Origin: Pacificispira spongiicola
Lineage (GTDB): Bacteria; Pseudomonadota; Alphaproteobacteria; UBA8366; Aestuariispiraceae
Reading direction: 5' to 3'
DNA length: 64,000 nucleotides
Assembly (NCBI RefSeq): GCF_012926505.1
Contig: NZ_JABBNT010000003.1
Span: 248,001 to 312,000, forward strand
Below the pieces are notes generated by a model. The model worked only from the letters and a program-made list of their open reading frames with translations. It was not told where the DNA came from and ran no database searches. Position 1 is the first letter of the stretch, and every line of letters begins with the position of its first letter. A program made the position numbers and the translations under genes. This document shows positions 25,506-34,423 of the stretch, piece by piece.

Positions 25506-25931
25506 ATGGTGGATACGCCAGAAACCGAAATTTCGTCGTCGGAACTGCTGCAACTCACGTCCGAAATCGTTGCGGCGCATGTTTCGAACAATTCGGTGCC
25601 GTCCCAGGAACTGTCCAGCCTGATTGAACAGGTCTACCGGACGCTGGAACAAGTCGGTAAAGGCGCGGAACCCGCCGAGGACAAGCCGATCCCGGCTGTC
25701 CCGGTGAAAAAATCGATCCACCCGGATTATCTGGTGTGCCTGGAAGACGGCAAGAAGCTGAAAATGCTGAAGCGCCACCTGAAAACGGCCTATGATCTGA
25801 CCCCGGAAGAATACCGCGACCGCTGGGGCCTGCCGTCGGACTATCCGATGGTCGCGCCGAATTACGCAAAGCAGCGTTCCGAACTGGCGAAGGATATCGG
25901 CCTGGGCCGCCGCGCCGGAAAACGCAAGTAA
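25506..25931 (+). CDS. mucR: MucR/Ros-family transcriptional regulator with degenerate zinc site
   Basis: A 141-residue DNA-binding protein of the Ros/MucR family, global regulators of surface polysaccharide, motility and cell-cycle genes in alphaproteobacteria. The N-terminal half is the oligomerisation region; the C-terminal half has the treble region from YLVCLEDGKK through LTPEEYRDRWGLP and SDYPMVAPNYA. Compared with Ros (Cys-x2-Cys-x9-His-x4-His), the four ligand positions are Cys78, Asp81, His91 and Tyr96, so two are replaced. Zinc-free versions of this fold are known. It has its own leader and a clear terminator, so it is transcribed alone. Confidence 0.9.
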   Translation: MVDTPETEISSSELLQLTSEIVAAHVSNNSVPSQELSSLIEQVYRTLEQVGKGAEPAEDKPIPAVPVKKSIHPDYLVCLEDGKKLKMLKRHLKTAYDLTPEEYRDRWGLPSDYPMVAPNYAKQRSELAKDIGLGRRAGKRK

Positions 25932-25984
25932 CCGACCGCATCCGACTCTATTCGGTGCGACGGGCGAAATATTCGGAAGTCGCG

Positions 25985-26015
25985 AAAGGGGGGCCTGAAA
26001 ACGGCTCCCTTTTTT
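25985..26015 (+). terminator. Rho-independent terminator of mucR
   Basis: GGGGGCC (25989-25995) pairs with GGCTCCC (26003-26009) with one G-U pair and a 7-nt loop, followed by six T (26010-26015). It lies 58 nt after the mucR stop. Confidence 0.85.
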
Positions 26016-26166
26016 CATGGCGGCGTGGGGCATGGTCCCGACGATACTTGTTTGATCCCATCGCCGGTGAAGGGTAATCTTGCCGCAGCGATCGGGGGCT
26101 AGCGAAAATCGCCGACGCCGAAACAGTTGGCGCGGTTACTTTGGATGGACGGAGGGCGATAGGGGT

Positions 26167-26613
26167 ATGACGGACGAAACCGATCCGCAGCGCATCGAAA
26201 AGCAGTGCACCGAAAAGGGACTGAAGATGACCGAACAACGGCGGGTCATCGCCCGGGTTCTGTCCGAAAGCACCGACCATCCCGATGTCGAACAGCTGCA
26301 TCAGCGCGCGACGGAGGTCGACCCTAAAATCAGCATCGCCACGGTCTACCGGACCGTCCGGCTGCTGGAAGAGGCCGACATCCTGACCCGTCACGATTTC
26401 GGCGACGGCCGCGCGCGGTATGAGGAGGTATCGGAAACTCATCACGACCACCTGATCGATATCGATTCCGGTGAAGTCGTCGAATTCCGCAACGAAGCGA
26501 TCGAAAAATTGCAGGACGAGGTTGCCGCCGCATTGGGCTACCGTCTGGTGGATCATCGCCTCGAACTGTTTGGCGTACGCTTGGACAAGAAGGGCAAGAA
26601 GGCCGTATCGTGA
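26167..26613 (+). CDS. fur: Fur-family metal-responsive regulator (Fur/Mur)
   Basis: A 148-residue Fur-family repressor. The winged helix occupies about 10-80 (KISIATVYRTVRLLEEADIL), and the metal-sensing motif THHDHLIDIDSGEVVEF is at 91-107. It lacks the C-terminal CxxC structural zinc site found in many Fur proteins. In alphaproteobacteria such proteins often respond to manganese (Mur) rather than iron, so the metal is uncertain. The ATG at 26167 is preferred as the conserved N-terminus begins there. Its stop overlaps the GTG start of olsB (GTGA), tying it to lipid synthesis. Confidence 0.9.
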   Translation: MTDETDPQRIEKQCTEKGLKMTEQRRVIARVLSESTDHPDVEQLHQRATEVDPKISIATVYRTVRLLEEADILTRHDFGDGRARYEEVSETHHDHLIDIDSGEVVEFRNEAIEKLQDEVAAALGYRLVDHRLELFGVRLDKKGKKAVS

Positions 26614-27437
26614 GCGACAAGGACCGGTTGAACGCAGCGCTGGCGCAGCTGACCAGCAATAATCTCGGCATTCGGCTGGCGGACGGCGACCCGGCCCTGA
26701 TTGAGGCCTCCCAGGCCCTTCGATATCGCGTTTTCTATGAAGAAATGACCGCCAAACCGTCGGCGGAAATGGCCGCGACCAAGCGCGATTTCGACGATTT
26801 CGACGCGGTCGCGGATCACCTGCTGGTGGTCGATCGCGATCGCGGCGACGGACCGGAATCCGTGGTCGGTACCTATCGTCTGGTCCGCCGGGAAGCGGCC
26901 GCGAAGCACGGACGCTTCTACAGCGTCGACGAATACGACATTTCCGCCATCGAAGGACGCCCCGGCGAGGTCTTGGAGCTGGGTCGGTCCTGTGTCGACG
27001 AAGCCTATCGCACGCGCCATGTCATGGAACTTCTGTGGCGAGGCATCGCGGCTTACGTTTTTCATTACGATATCGAACTGATGTTCGGTTGCGCCAGTTT
27101 CCCGGGCACCGACCCGGAGGCTTTGGCCCTGCCGCTGAGCTATCTCTACCATTTCCATCTGGCGCCGGAGGAAAAGCGGCCCGTGGCCCTGCCCGAACGC
27201 TATATCGATATGAACCGGATGGAAAAGGACACGATCGAACCCCGTAAGGGGCTCGCCGCCGTCCCGCCGCTGATCAAGGGCTATCTGCGCCTCGGCGGCT
27301 ATATCGGCGACGGTGCCGTGGTCGACCCGCAATTCGATACGACCGACGTCTGTATCGTGGTCGAAACCGGTATGGTGACGGACCGCTATTACAAACATTA
27401 TTCCCGAAAGGCCGGCGAAGGGTCGGGCGAGGATTGA
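26610..27437 (+). CDS. olsB: OlsB-type L-ornithine N-alpha-acyltransferase
   Basis: A 275-residue GNAT-fold acyltransferase. The region from PGEVLELGRSCVDEAYR through IELMFGCASFPGTDP is characteristic of OlsB/hemolysin-like enzymes, which transfer a 3-hydroxyacyl group from acyl carrier protein to the alpha-amino group of ornithine, giving lyso-ornithine lipid. The next gene encodes a matching O-acyltransferase, which strengthens the call. It starts with GTG overlapping the fur stop. These genes are often annotated only as GNAT or hemolysin; substrate is inferred from family and context. Confidence 0.78.
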   Translation: MSDKDRLNAALAQLTSNNLGIRLADGDPALIEASQALRYRVFYEEMTAKPSAEMAATKRDFDDFDAVADHLLVVDRDRGDGPESVVGTYRLVRREAAAKHGRFYSVDEYDISAIEGRPGEVLELGRSCVDEAYRTRHVMELLWRGIAAYVFHYDIELMFGCASFPGTDPEALALPLSYLYHFHLAPEEKRPVALPERYIDMNRMEKDTIEPRKGLAAVPPLIKGYLRLGGYIGDGAVVDPQFDTTDVCIVVETGMVTDRYYKHYSRKAGEGSGED

Positions 27438-27486
27438 TCCCGGTATTCCGGATCGGATCGCCGAAAGCCTGCTCGCCGTTGAGGGT

Positions 27487-28473
27487 ATGGGGCCGATGAT
27501 GGACTCGGGACAAGACGCTAAAACCGGGCGGGCGGTGCTCCCTGGGCCGGTCGCCGGCCCGGTTTCCGGCGATGTACCGACGGGAACGTCGTTGCAACGT
27601 CCGGGTCATCCGCCGCTCAGCGAGGACGGCCGCGCGGAAGTCCGTCCATCGCGGATGCTCGGCTGGTGGCGCGTGCTCACGATCACCGTTTGGACGTTTT
27701 ACATGATCCTGCGGTATCTGCCCAAGATCTTCCCGACACGGGGCCTGCCGCCCCATATCACCATGCGCTGGCATCGCCGAGTCCTGAAACTCGCCGGGAT
27801 CGATGTGGAACTGACGGGCCTGCCCGTGCTGGACCGGCCGGTCCTGATGGTCGCCAACCATGCCTCCTATATCGACATCATCGCGCTGGGCGCCCATCTG
27901 CCCTGTTCCTTCGTCGCCAAGACGGAGGTGAAATCCTGGCCCGTCTTCGGTTGGATGGCGGTGCAGCAGCGCACCGTCTTTGTCGACCGCGACCCGCGCA
28001 AGGCCGCTCCGCAACTGGAAAACATGAAACAACGCCTGGCGGAAGGCGGCTGCCTTGTCCTGTTCCCGGAAGGGACCAGCACGGAAGGCGGGCGTGTCCT
28101 GCCCTTCAAAAGTTCGCTGTTTCAGGCGGCGTCCATCGATTTTCCCGGCAGCGGCCAGATCGAGGTACAGCCCGTTTCCATCAGCTATTCACGCATGGAC
28201 GGCATGCCGCTGGGCCGCGCTTTCCGACCGTTTTTTACCTGGTTCGGGGATATGGAACTGGCCCCGCATCTGATCGACTGGCTGGGGCTGGGCAAGCTGG
28301 GCATCGATATCGTCTTTCACGAACCGATCCGGTTGGAGGAGGCGGGCGGACGCAAGGCCCTGGCCCGTCTGACCCATCAGGCGACCGCCGACGGCCTGCA
28401 ATCCGCCCTGAAAGGGGAACCACGGGCGCAAAGCATCTCGCCACGCCTGCTGGAAGGCGCGAAGGAAGGTTAA
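27487..28473 (+). CDS. olsA: PlsC-type O-acyltransferase, probable OlsA
   Basis: A 328-residue membrane-associated acyltransferase. The HX4D catalytic motif is NHASYID with His125 and Asp130, and the acceptor motif FPEGTSTEG is at 193-201. A proline-rich N-terminal tail of about 55 residues precedes a hydrophobic helix (about 62-80). Placed directly after olsB, it probably esterifies the 3-hydroxy group of lyso-ornithine lipid. The alternative is an ordinary 1-acylglycerol-3-phosphate acyltransferase. The start could be the second or third in-frame ATG (27496, 27499), which are better spaced from GAGGG. Confidence 0.8.
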   Translation: MGPMMDSGQDAKTGRAVLPGPVAGPVSGDVPTGTSLQRPGHPPLSEDGRAEVRPSRMLGWWRVLTITVWTFYMILRYLPKIFPTRGLPPHITMRWHRRVLKLAGIDVELTGLPVLDRPVLMVANHASYIDIIALGAHLPCSFVAKTEVKSWPVFGWMAVQQRTVFVDRDPRKAAPQLENMKQRLAEGGCLVLFPEGTSTEGGRVLPFKSSLFQAASIDFPGSGQIEVQPVSISYSRMDGMPLGRAFRPFFTWFGDMELAPHLIDWLGLGKLGIDIVFHEPIRLEEAGGRKALARLTHQATADGLQSALKGEPRAQSISPRLLEGAKEG

Positions 28474-29342
28474 GCCTCTCCGCCTTCCAATCGCCGGAAA
28501 CAGCGCAGAATCCAGTCCGACGCCGCGCGAATGGCTGTATTCCGGGCGAGATTCGGATGAATGCTGACCCAATAGTCCGCCTGTAACGCTTCAATCGGCG
28601 CCGTCAGTCGAATTAACGACGCATACCGATCCCCCAAAAAACAGGGCAGGACCGTGATACCCGCGCCCGTCGCGGCGGCGGCGGCCAGCAGATCGCTGGT
28701 CATCAGACGCGCGGCGGGCGCGCGATCGCGCATCTGGGTCCGCAGCCAGCGCATGGTGATGTAATGCTCCTGCTCCTCCACGAATCCCAGCCAGGGCAAA
28801 GCGACGAGGTCCGACGGGTCGAAGGGCAGGCTGCGCCCCTCGGCGGTATCGGGTGTTCCGTAGACCGCGCTGCGCACCGACCCGACACGGCGGATCACGC
28901 CCTCGCCCTCCGTCGGCATTGCGTGTTGAACGATGATTTCCGGTGTACGCACGGTGGACGGCGTCAGCGCCCCGCTAACCAGCAGTTCGATCCTGGGCCC
29001 GTCCGGCATCAGGTCCATCCCGCGGGCCAATACGGCGGCGGCGGTTTCGCCCGCGCCGATCCGCACCGTTTCGGAAAGATGCGAGACGAGACCCAACGAC
29101 CGTTGTTCCACGCGCAAGGCGGCGGTTTCCACCATGCGCGCCTCCGGCAGCAATTCCGCCCCCGCCGGGGTCAGGCGATGCCCTTCCCGGCTACGGTCGA
29201 ACAGGGGGATGCCCAAATCGGCTTCCAGGTTCTGGATGTGGCGCGACACCGTCGGTTGCGCAATGCCCAATGCGTCGGCGGCCTGTCGCAGGCTACCGGT
29301 CTGGGCGACGGCAAGGAAGGCGCGTAGATCGGACCAGTTCAT
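28470..29342 (-). CDS. LysR-family transcriptional regulator
   Basis: A 290-residue LysR-type regulator. The N-terminal winged helix-turn-helix (MNWSDLRAFLAVAQTGSLRQAADALGI region, about 1-60) is standard, followed by a substrate-binding domain. Genes of this kind usually control the divergent neighbour, here a DMT-family permease that starts 95 nt away. The ATG at 29342 lies on the edge of a perfect palindrome. The gene converges on olsA, overlapping its last 4 nt. The inducer is unknown. Confidence 0.9.
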   Translation of the reverse strand: MNWSDLRAFLAVAQTGSLRQAADALGIAQPTVSRHIQNLEADLGIPLFDRSREGHRLTPAGAELLPEARMVETAALRVEQRSLGLVSHLSETVRIGAGETAAAVLARGMDLMPDGPRIELLVSGALTPSTVRTPEIIVQHAMPTEGEGVIRRVGSVRSAVYGTPDTAEGRSLPFDPSDLVALPWLGFVEEQEHYITMRWLRTQMRDRAPAARLMTSDLLAAAAATGAGITVLPCFLGDRYASLIRLTAPIEALQADYWVSIHPNLARNTAIRAASDWILRCFRRLEGGEA

Positions 29343-29360
29343 GATACATTTTTGTATCAT
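29341..29360. promoter_or_regulatory. candidate LysR operator between the LysR and DMT genes
   Basis: ATGATACA (29341-29348) and TGTATCAT (29353-29360) are perfect inverted repeats around TTTT. This fits the T-N11-A dyad of LysR binding sites. The left half includes part of the LysR start codon. Confidence 0.6.
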
Positions 29361-29437
29361 ATGATAGATATTCCTGGAATTTTTTTGTGCTTTACACCGT
29401 GCCATCCTGCCTGCGCATCACGGAAAGGGCGGCATAG

Positions 29438-30367
29438 ATGAAAAAGGGCATTCTGGTAACGGCGGGGGCGATCGCATCCTGGGCTTTGTTGAGCGTGGTC
29501 GGCCGCATCCTGCTGCTGCGCCTTCCCATCGATCCTTGGGCATTCAGTTTCATCCAGCTCTGCACCGGGGGCGCGGCGCTTGTGGTCGCCTCCATGCTCT
29601 TCGCCGCACCGCGCGCATCGTTCCGCTTTCAGCGTTTCGCCCGCCCAACGACCTGGATTCTCGGGGTGTTGCGGGTCGCGTCCGCCGCGATCTACACAAC
29701 CGTGCTTGGCTGGTTGAGCGTATTGGAGACCGGAACCATCGGGGCGGTCAGTGTGCCCCTGGCCGCACTTGGCGTCTGGATCGTCTTCCGCCGCCGACCA
29801 TCACGGGGCGAAGGATGGGGACATCTCGTCATCCTGGGCGCCTCCGGTTTTCTATTGACCGGACTCGAAGATCCGCTGCAGCCCATCGTCGCGGGATTGA
29901 TGGGGCTGAATGCCCTCGCCACCGTCGGTATTGCGCTTCTGGTGGAACGGCATCCGGACAATCTGTCGGACGAACCGGGCGCGCGATTGCAATTCACCGG
30001 CACCGTCTTGATGGTAACCGCAGCATTTTTCCTGGCCCTGCGGGCGGTTCAGGCCCCGGCTTCGGAAACCGCCGATTGGGATTGGCAGTTGATCGCCGTC
30101 AGCGCGGTATTCGGCATCGTCTTGCGCGCGCCATCCACAGTTCTGGCCTTCTGGTCGATCCGGCTGGCCGGGACGCAGAACTACGCCGCCGCGATCGCTT
30201 TCCTACCGCTGATCGGCATGGGGTTCGAGGAATCCGCCGTCGCCATAGGCTTGATCGATGTCTCCCGGTTCGACCCCGGCACGCTGTTGATCGCGCTGAT
30301 CGTCCTTGCCGGGACCGGCGCCGTCATCGCCACGCGTTTGCACACCAAGCGAGGAGCCGCTGAATAA
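29438..30367 (+). CDS. DMT/EamA-family permease
   Basis: A 309-residue inner-membrane protein with about ten transmembrane segments in two homologous halves, the drug/metabolite transporter (EamA) pattern. Members export amino acids, metabolites or drugs; substrate cannot be read here. It is divergent from a LysR gene that likely regulates it, and it ends at a strong bidirectional terminator facing pnp. Confidence 0.85.
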   Translation: MKKGILVTAGAIASWALLSVVGRILLLRLPIDPWAFSFIQLCTGGAALVVASMLFAAPRASFRFQRFARPTTWILGVLRVASAAIYTTVLGWLSVLETGTIGAVSVPLAALGVWIVFRRRPSRGEGWGHLVILGASGFLLTGLEDPLQPIVAGLMGLNALATVGIALLVERHPDNLSDEPGARLQFTGTVLMVTAAFFLALRAVQAPASETADWDWQLIAVSAVFGIVLRAPSTVLAFWSIRLAGTQNYAAAIAFLPLIGMGFEESAVAIGLIDVSRFDPGTLLIALIVLAGTGAVIATRLHTKRGAAE

Positions 30368-30404
30368 ACAAAACCCCCCGGACCGGGGTCCGAGGGGTTT
30401 GTTT
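30366..30404. terminator. bidirectional terminator between the DMT gene and pnp
   Basis: An A-rich left arm (AAACAAAACCCC) pairs with GGGGTTTGTTT, with an inner CGGACC/GGTCCG stem. A-rich and T-rich flanks let it act on both strands, serving the two convergent genes. Confidence 0.85.
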
Positions 30405-30450
30405 CGGCGTCGATACAGACCCTAACAGGCCTAATCGGCAGACCTGATCG

Positions 30451-32649
30451 TTAGTCGCGGCGCGGACGACGCGGGCGGCGTTCGCCCCCACGGTCGCCAC
30501 CCTCACGCTCTTCACGCGGGGCGCGTTCCGGCTTTTCCAGCGTATGCTCGATATCTTCGCCGGATTCCTGATCGACGCAGCGCATCGACAGGCGGACCTT
30601 GCCGCGTTCATCCATGCCCAGGCACTTCACCCAGACTTCATCGCCTTCATTGGCAACGTCGGTGACCTGCGCGGTGCGGCCGACCTGAAGTTCGGAGATA
30701 TGCACCAGACCGTCGCGGCCCGGCATGAAGTTCACGAAGGCGCCGAAGTCCATGACCTTCACGACCTTGCCGCGATAGACCTTGCCCGGCTCCGGCTCGG
30801 CGACGATGCCTTTGATCCAATCGATGGCCCTCTGACCGGCTTCGCCGTCGACGGACGCAACCTTGATCGTGCCGTCGTCTTCGATGTCGATCTTCGCACC
30901 GGTCGTTTCGCAGATTTCGCGGATGACCTTGCCGCCCGTCCCGATCACTTCACGGATTTTATCCTTGTTGATCTGGAAGGTGACGATGCGCGGGGCGTTC
31001 TGGGACACGCCGTCGCGGCCCGCCGTGATCGCCTTGGCCATTTCGCCCAGAATGTGCAGGCGGCCGGCCTTCGCCTGGCCCAGCGCGGTCTTCATGATAT
31101 CCTCGGTGATCGAGGTGATCTTGATATCCATCTGCAGCGAGGTGATGCCGTCTTCCGTCCCGGCGACCTTGAAGTCCATGTCGCCCAGGTGATCTTCGTC
31201 ACCCAGGATGTCGGACAGGACCGCAACACCGTCGTCTTCCTTGATCAGGCCCATGGCGATACCGGCGCAGGGCTTCGGCAGCGGAACGCCCGCATCCATC
31301 AGAGACATGGAGGTGCCGCAAACCGTGGCCATGGACGACGACCCGTTCGATTCCGTGATCTCGGAGACCACGCGCATCGTGTAGGGGAAGTCTTCCTTGG
31401 ACGGCAGAAGCGGGTTGATCGCCCGCCAGGCCAGCTTGCCGTGGCCGATTTCGCGGCGGCCCGGCGCACCCATGCGGCCCGCTTCACCGACCGAATAGGG
31501 CGGGAAGTTGTAGTGCAGCATGAAGTTCTGACGGTATTCGCCTTCCAGCGCGTCGATGATCTGTTCGTCCTGGCCGGTGCCCAGCGTGGTGACGACCAGC
31601 GCCTGGGTTTCGCCGCGGGTGAACAGGGCGGAGCCATGGGCGCGGGGCAGGATTCCGACTTCGCAGACGATCGGGCGGACCTGATCGGTCTTGCGGCCGT
31701 CGATGCGTTCGCCGGTTTTCAGGATGTTGCCGCGAACGACGTCCTTTTCCAGGTCCTTGAACAGCTTGGCGGCCAGATCGACATCCAGCTCTTCTTCCGC
31801 GATCTTGGCCAGGGCGTCGGCCTTGGCGGCGGATACGGCTTCGACACGGTCCTGCTTCTTCACGATGGCATAGGCCGCGCGCAGCGGTTCCATCGCGATT
31901 TCGCGCAGGCGGGCGTCGACGACGGCCTTGTTCGGATCCGGCGCGGGCAGTTCGAACGGCTCTTTCGCGGCGTCTTCGGCCAGATCGATGATCAGGTCGA
32001 TCACCGGCTGGATGCTGCGATGGGCCAGCATGACGGCGTCGAGCATGGTTTCCTCACCCAGTTCCTGGGCTTCGGATTCAACCATCAGCACGCCTTCCTG
32101 CGTCCCGGCGACGACGAGATCCAGGACGCTGTCTTCCTTGATCTGGGTCATGGTCGGGTTGGCGACCAGTTCACCGTCGATATAGCCGATGCGGATACCG
32201 CCGATCGGGCCCATGAAGGGCGCGCCGGAAATCGTCAGCGCGGCGGAGGCGCCGACCATGGCGACCATGTCCGGATCGTTTTCCAGATCGTGGCTGAGCA
32301 CGGTGCAAACGACCTGCACTTCGTTCTTGAAGCCCGGCACGAACAGCGGACGGATCGGACGGTCGATCAGGCGCGAAGTCAGCGTTTCCTTCTCGGACGG
32401 ACGCGCTTCACGCTTGAAGAAGCCGCCCGGGATCTTACCGGCGGCATAGGTCTTTTCCTGATAGTGGACCGACAGCGGGAAGAAGTCCTGACCGGGCTTT
32501 TCCGATTTGGCGTAGGTCACGCAGCACAGGACGGAGGTCTCGCCATAGGTGGCGAGCACCGCGCCGTCGGCCTGACGGGCGATCTTGCCGGTCTCCAGCG
32601 TCAGGGTGCGGCCGCACCATTCCATCGATTTCTTGGTGATGTTGAACAT
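30451..32649 (-). CDS. pnp: polyribonucleotide nucleotidyltransferase (PNPase)
   Basis: PNPase degrades RNA 3' to 5' using phosphate and is a core of the degradosome. The 732-residue product has two RNase PH-like domains, a linking helical domain, then KH (near 565-620, with [12 protein letters not shown]) and S1 (near 632-700, with [15 protein letters not shown]) RNA-binding domains. The C-terminal 25 residues are Arg/Gly/Pro-rich. The start [11 protein letters not shown] at 32649 fits the conserved N-terminus; the upstream open frame of 36 codons is leader. It follows rpsO with a long leader, the arrangement known for PNPase autoregulation. Confidence 0.97.
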   Translation of the reverse strand: MFNITKKSMEWCGRTLTLETGKIARQADGAVLATYGETSVLCCVTYAKSEKPGQDFFPLSVHYQEKTYAAGKIPGGFFKREARPSEKETLTSRLIDRPIRPLFVPGFKNEVQVVCTVLSHDLENDPDMVAMVGASAALTISGAPFMGPIGGIRIGYIDGELVANPTMTQIKEDSVLDLVVAGTQEGVLMVESEAQELGEETMLDAVMLAHRSIQPVIDLIIDLAEDAAKEPFELPAPDPNKAVVDARLREIAMEPLRAAYAIVKKQDRVEAVSAAKADALAKIAEEELDVDLAAKLFKDLEKDVVRGNILKTGERIDGRKTDQVRPIVCEVGILPRAHGSALFTRGETQALVVTTLGTGQDEQIIDALEGEYRQNFMLHYNFPPYSVGEAGRMGAPGRREIGHGKLAWRAINPLLPSKEDFPYTMRVVSEITESNGSSSMATVCGTSMSLMDAGVPLPKPCAGIAMGLIKEDDGVAVLSDILGDEDHLGDMDFKVAGTEDGITSLQMDIKITSITEDIMKTALGQAKAGRLHILGEMAKAITAGRDGVSQNAPRIVTFQINKDKIREVIGTGGKVIREICETTGAKIDIEDDGTIKVASVDGEAGQRAIDWIKGIVAEPEPGKVYRGKVVKVMDFGAFVNFMPGRDGLVHISELQVGRTAQVTDVANEGDEVWVKCLGMDERGKVRLSMRCVDQESGEDIEHTLEKPERAPREEREGGDRGGERRPRRPRRD

Positions 32650-32985
32650 GTGGAAATTCGTTCCTTCTTTTCCATTCATACGCGGATGCGGACCCTTGTC
32701 CGTATCCGTGAGCGAGAGAGCCTCGCCAGGAACGACGGTTCGGCGGAACCCGGGCACCTACGACATCCAGGCCCGGATCGGTCTAGCGCGGTATTTCGAT
32801 TGAGAGCGCCCTTGAGGGCCGTTCCATCCCGAAACCTGATCGCTGTCCCGCCTTGTCGTTCGATCCTCTCGAACTCTCTTTTCCAACGGCGCGGGATGCG
32901 CCAGCCCCGCCTTTCGGACGGGAAGGGCCCTGTCGTGATGGACCCGAGGACCACCCGCGTCTCCGTTTTTCGGAAATCGGGATGG
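32650..32985 (-). other. long pnp leader, no gene
   Basis: There is no supported gene in the 386 nt between pnp and rpsO. It holds the rpsO terminator at its far end and, about 35 nt before the pnp start, an imperfect hairpin (32681-32710: GGATGCGGAC facing GTCCGTATCC on the plus strand; on the RNA two A-C mismatches). In enterobacteria the pnp leader folds into an RNase III substrate for autoregulation; a similar role is inferred here. Confidence 0.45.
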
Positions 32986-33025
32986 CAAAAACCGAAGGGC
33001 GCGGTCTCCGAAGAGAACCGCGCCC
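32986..33025 (-). terminator. terminator/attenuator after rpsO
   Basis: On the minus strand GGGCGCGGT and ACCGCGCCC (33025-32997) form a 9-bp stem with further inner pairs, followed by TTCGGTTTTT. It lies 11 nt after the rpsO stop and probably limits read-through into pnp. Confidence 0.78.
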
Positions 33026-33035
33026 CGCGTTACTG

Positions 33036-33305
33036 TTAGCGGCGGATGCCGAGCCGACCGATGAGGTCCTTGTAGCGCTCTTCGTTCTTCCGCTTCACAT
33101 AGTCCAGAAGACGACGGCGCTTACCGACCATGACCAGAAGGCCGCGGCGGGAGTGGAAGTCCTTCTTGTGGGTCTTCAGGTGCTCCGTCAGATTGTTGAT
33201 CCGTTCGGTCAGCACCGCGATCTGCACATCGGGGGAACCCGTGTCGCCGGATTTGGCCTGGAATTCCCCAATCAGTTCGGACTTCTTTTCCTGGGTAATC
33301 GACAT
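33036..33305 (-). CDS. rpsO: 30S ribosomal protein S15
   Basis: An 89-residue ribosomal protein S15, the family's exact normal length. It begins [15 protein letters not shown] and contains [23 protein letters not shown] and the [20 protein letters not shown] region that binds 16S rRNA. It sits between truB and pnp, the order truB-rpsO-pnp conserved across proteobacteria. Confidence 0.98.
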   Translation of the reverse strand: MSITQEKKSELIGEFQAKSGDTGSPDVQIAVLTERINNLTEHLKTHKKDFHSRRGLLVMVGKRRRLLDYVKRKNEERYKDLIGRLGIRR

Positions 33306-33363
33306 TTACTCTATTCCTTTCGCGGTATCCGTTTCGTCTGAAGTCCCGAAGGGTCGTTTGCGC

Positions 33364-34290
33364 CTATTGGTTCAGCACCCGGACCGGACGAATTTCGCCC
33401 TTGCCGTAACGTGCCAGCGCGACGGCGATACCGCCGCAATAGGCAATAAGCTCATCCCCGTCTTTCAGGTCGGCGATGCGCTCCAAATCCACCTTTCGGA
33501 GAAGCGGGACCGATTGACCGTTGCGTAGTCGAACCGCCTCCACTTCGCTCAAGGCCATCGCCGGGATACCGTCCAGCGCGGCCTCGATCGCGAGAAACCC
33601 CCGCGAACCGCCGGGCTTATGCCCCAGTTGCGCTACATCTTCAAGTGAAATCGCCTGTTCTTCGCGGAAGGCGCCGACACGCGTCCGCCGCAGGGCGGTC
33701 AGGTATCCGACCGTGCCCAGCGCCTGGGCCAGATCGCGGCCCAGAGACCGGATATAGGTACCCTTGCCGCAATCGACCTCGAACACCGCCGTGTCGGCGT
33801 CCGGGCGGTCGATCAGTTCCAGCCGGTCGATGCGCACTTGCCGCGCCTTCATTTCCGGCGCTTCGCCCGCCCGCGCCATGTCATAGGCCCGTTTTCCGTC
33901 GATTTTCAGGGCCGAATAGGCGGGCGGAACCTGGTCGATTTCCCCTATGAACTTCGGGATTGCCGCCAAAATGTCGGCGTCGTCCGGACGCGCATCCGAT
34001 TGGGCGACGGGTTCGCCTTCCGGGTCCAGGGTGTCCGTCTCGATCCCGAAACGAAGGGTGAACCGATAGGTCTTTTCCCCATCCATGACATATTGGACGG
34101 TTTTCGTGGCTTCCCCCAGGGCGATCGGCAGCAGCCCCGTGGCAAACGGGTCCAACGTCCCGCCATGCCCGGCCTTTTGCGCGTTCATCGCCCGGCGCAC
34201 GGCGGAAACCGCGTCGGTCGACCCCATACCCGCCGCCTTGTCGAGCACGATCCAACCGTTGACCGGCTGTCCCTTTTTCCGCTTCGCCAT
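33364..34290 (-). CDS. truB: tRNA pseudouridine(55) synthase
   Basis: TruB makes pseudouridine 55 in the T-loop of tRNAs. The 308-residue product has the catalytic motif GGTLDPFATGLLP with Asp47, the KTYRFTLRFG region and VPPAYSALKIDGKRAY, all family hallmarks, and a C-terminal PUA-like part. Start 34290 (MAKRKKGQPVNGW) is chosen because the conserved region begins immediately; the frame is open 45 codons further upstream. It is divergent from the amine oxidase gene. Confidence 0.96.
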   Translation of the reverse strand: MAKRKKGQPVNGWIVLDKAAGMGSTDAVSAVRRAMNAQKAGHGGTLDPFATGLLPIALGEATKTVQYVMDGEKTYRFTLRFGIETDTLDPEGEPVAQSDARPDDADILAAIPKFIGEIDQVPPAYSALKIDGKRAYDMARAGEAPEMKARQVRIDRLELIDRPDADTAVFEVDCGKGTYIRSLGRDLAQALGTVGYLTALRRTRVGAFREEQAISLEDVAQLGHKPGGSRGFLAIEAALDGIPAMALSEVEAVRLRNGQSVPLLRKVDLERIADLKDGDELIAYCGGIAVALARYGKGEIRPVRVLNQ

Positions 34291-34423
34291 ATCGTCGATC
34301 TCCCGATTTCCGGGGCTTCCTAGTGGTTTGGTCCGGTTTACGCAAGATCGCGCAAATTTTAACGACATTGTCGCGGCGTTTCCCGTACTCTGCGCCTTAC
34401 ATTGATTGTTGAGGGGGAAGAGC

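Noticed and set aside
32676-32954. A 92-codon frame in the pnp leader
   Set aside because: Arg-rich, no ribosome site and no family resemblance; the leader explanation is simpler.
30544-33039. Long open frame (831 codons) on the plus strand over pnp
   Set aside because: It is antisense to a certain gene, is His/Arg/Asp-rich without a known domain and results from GC-biased third codon positions.
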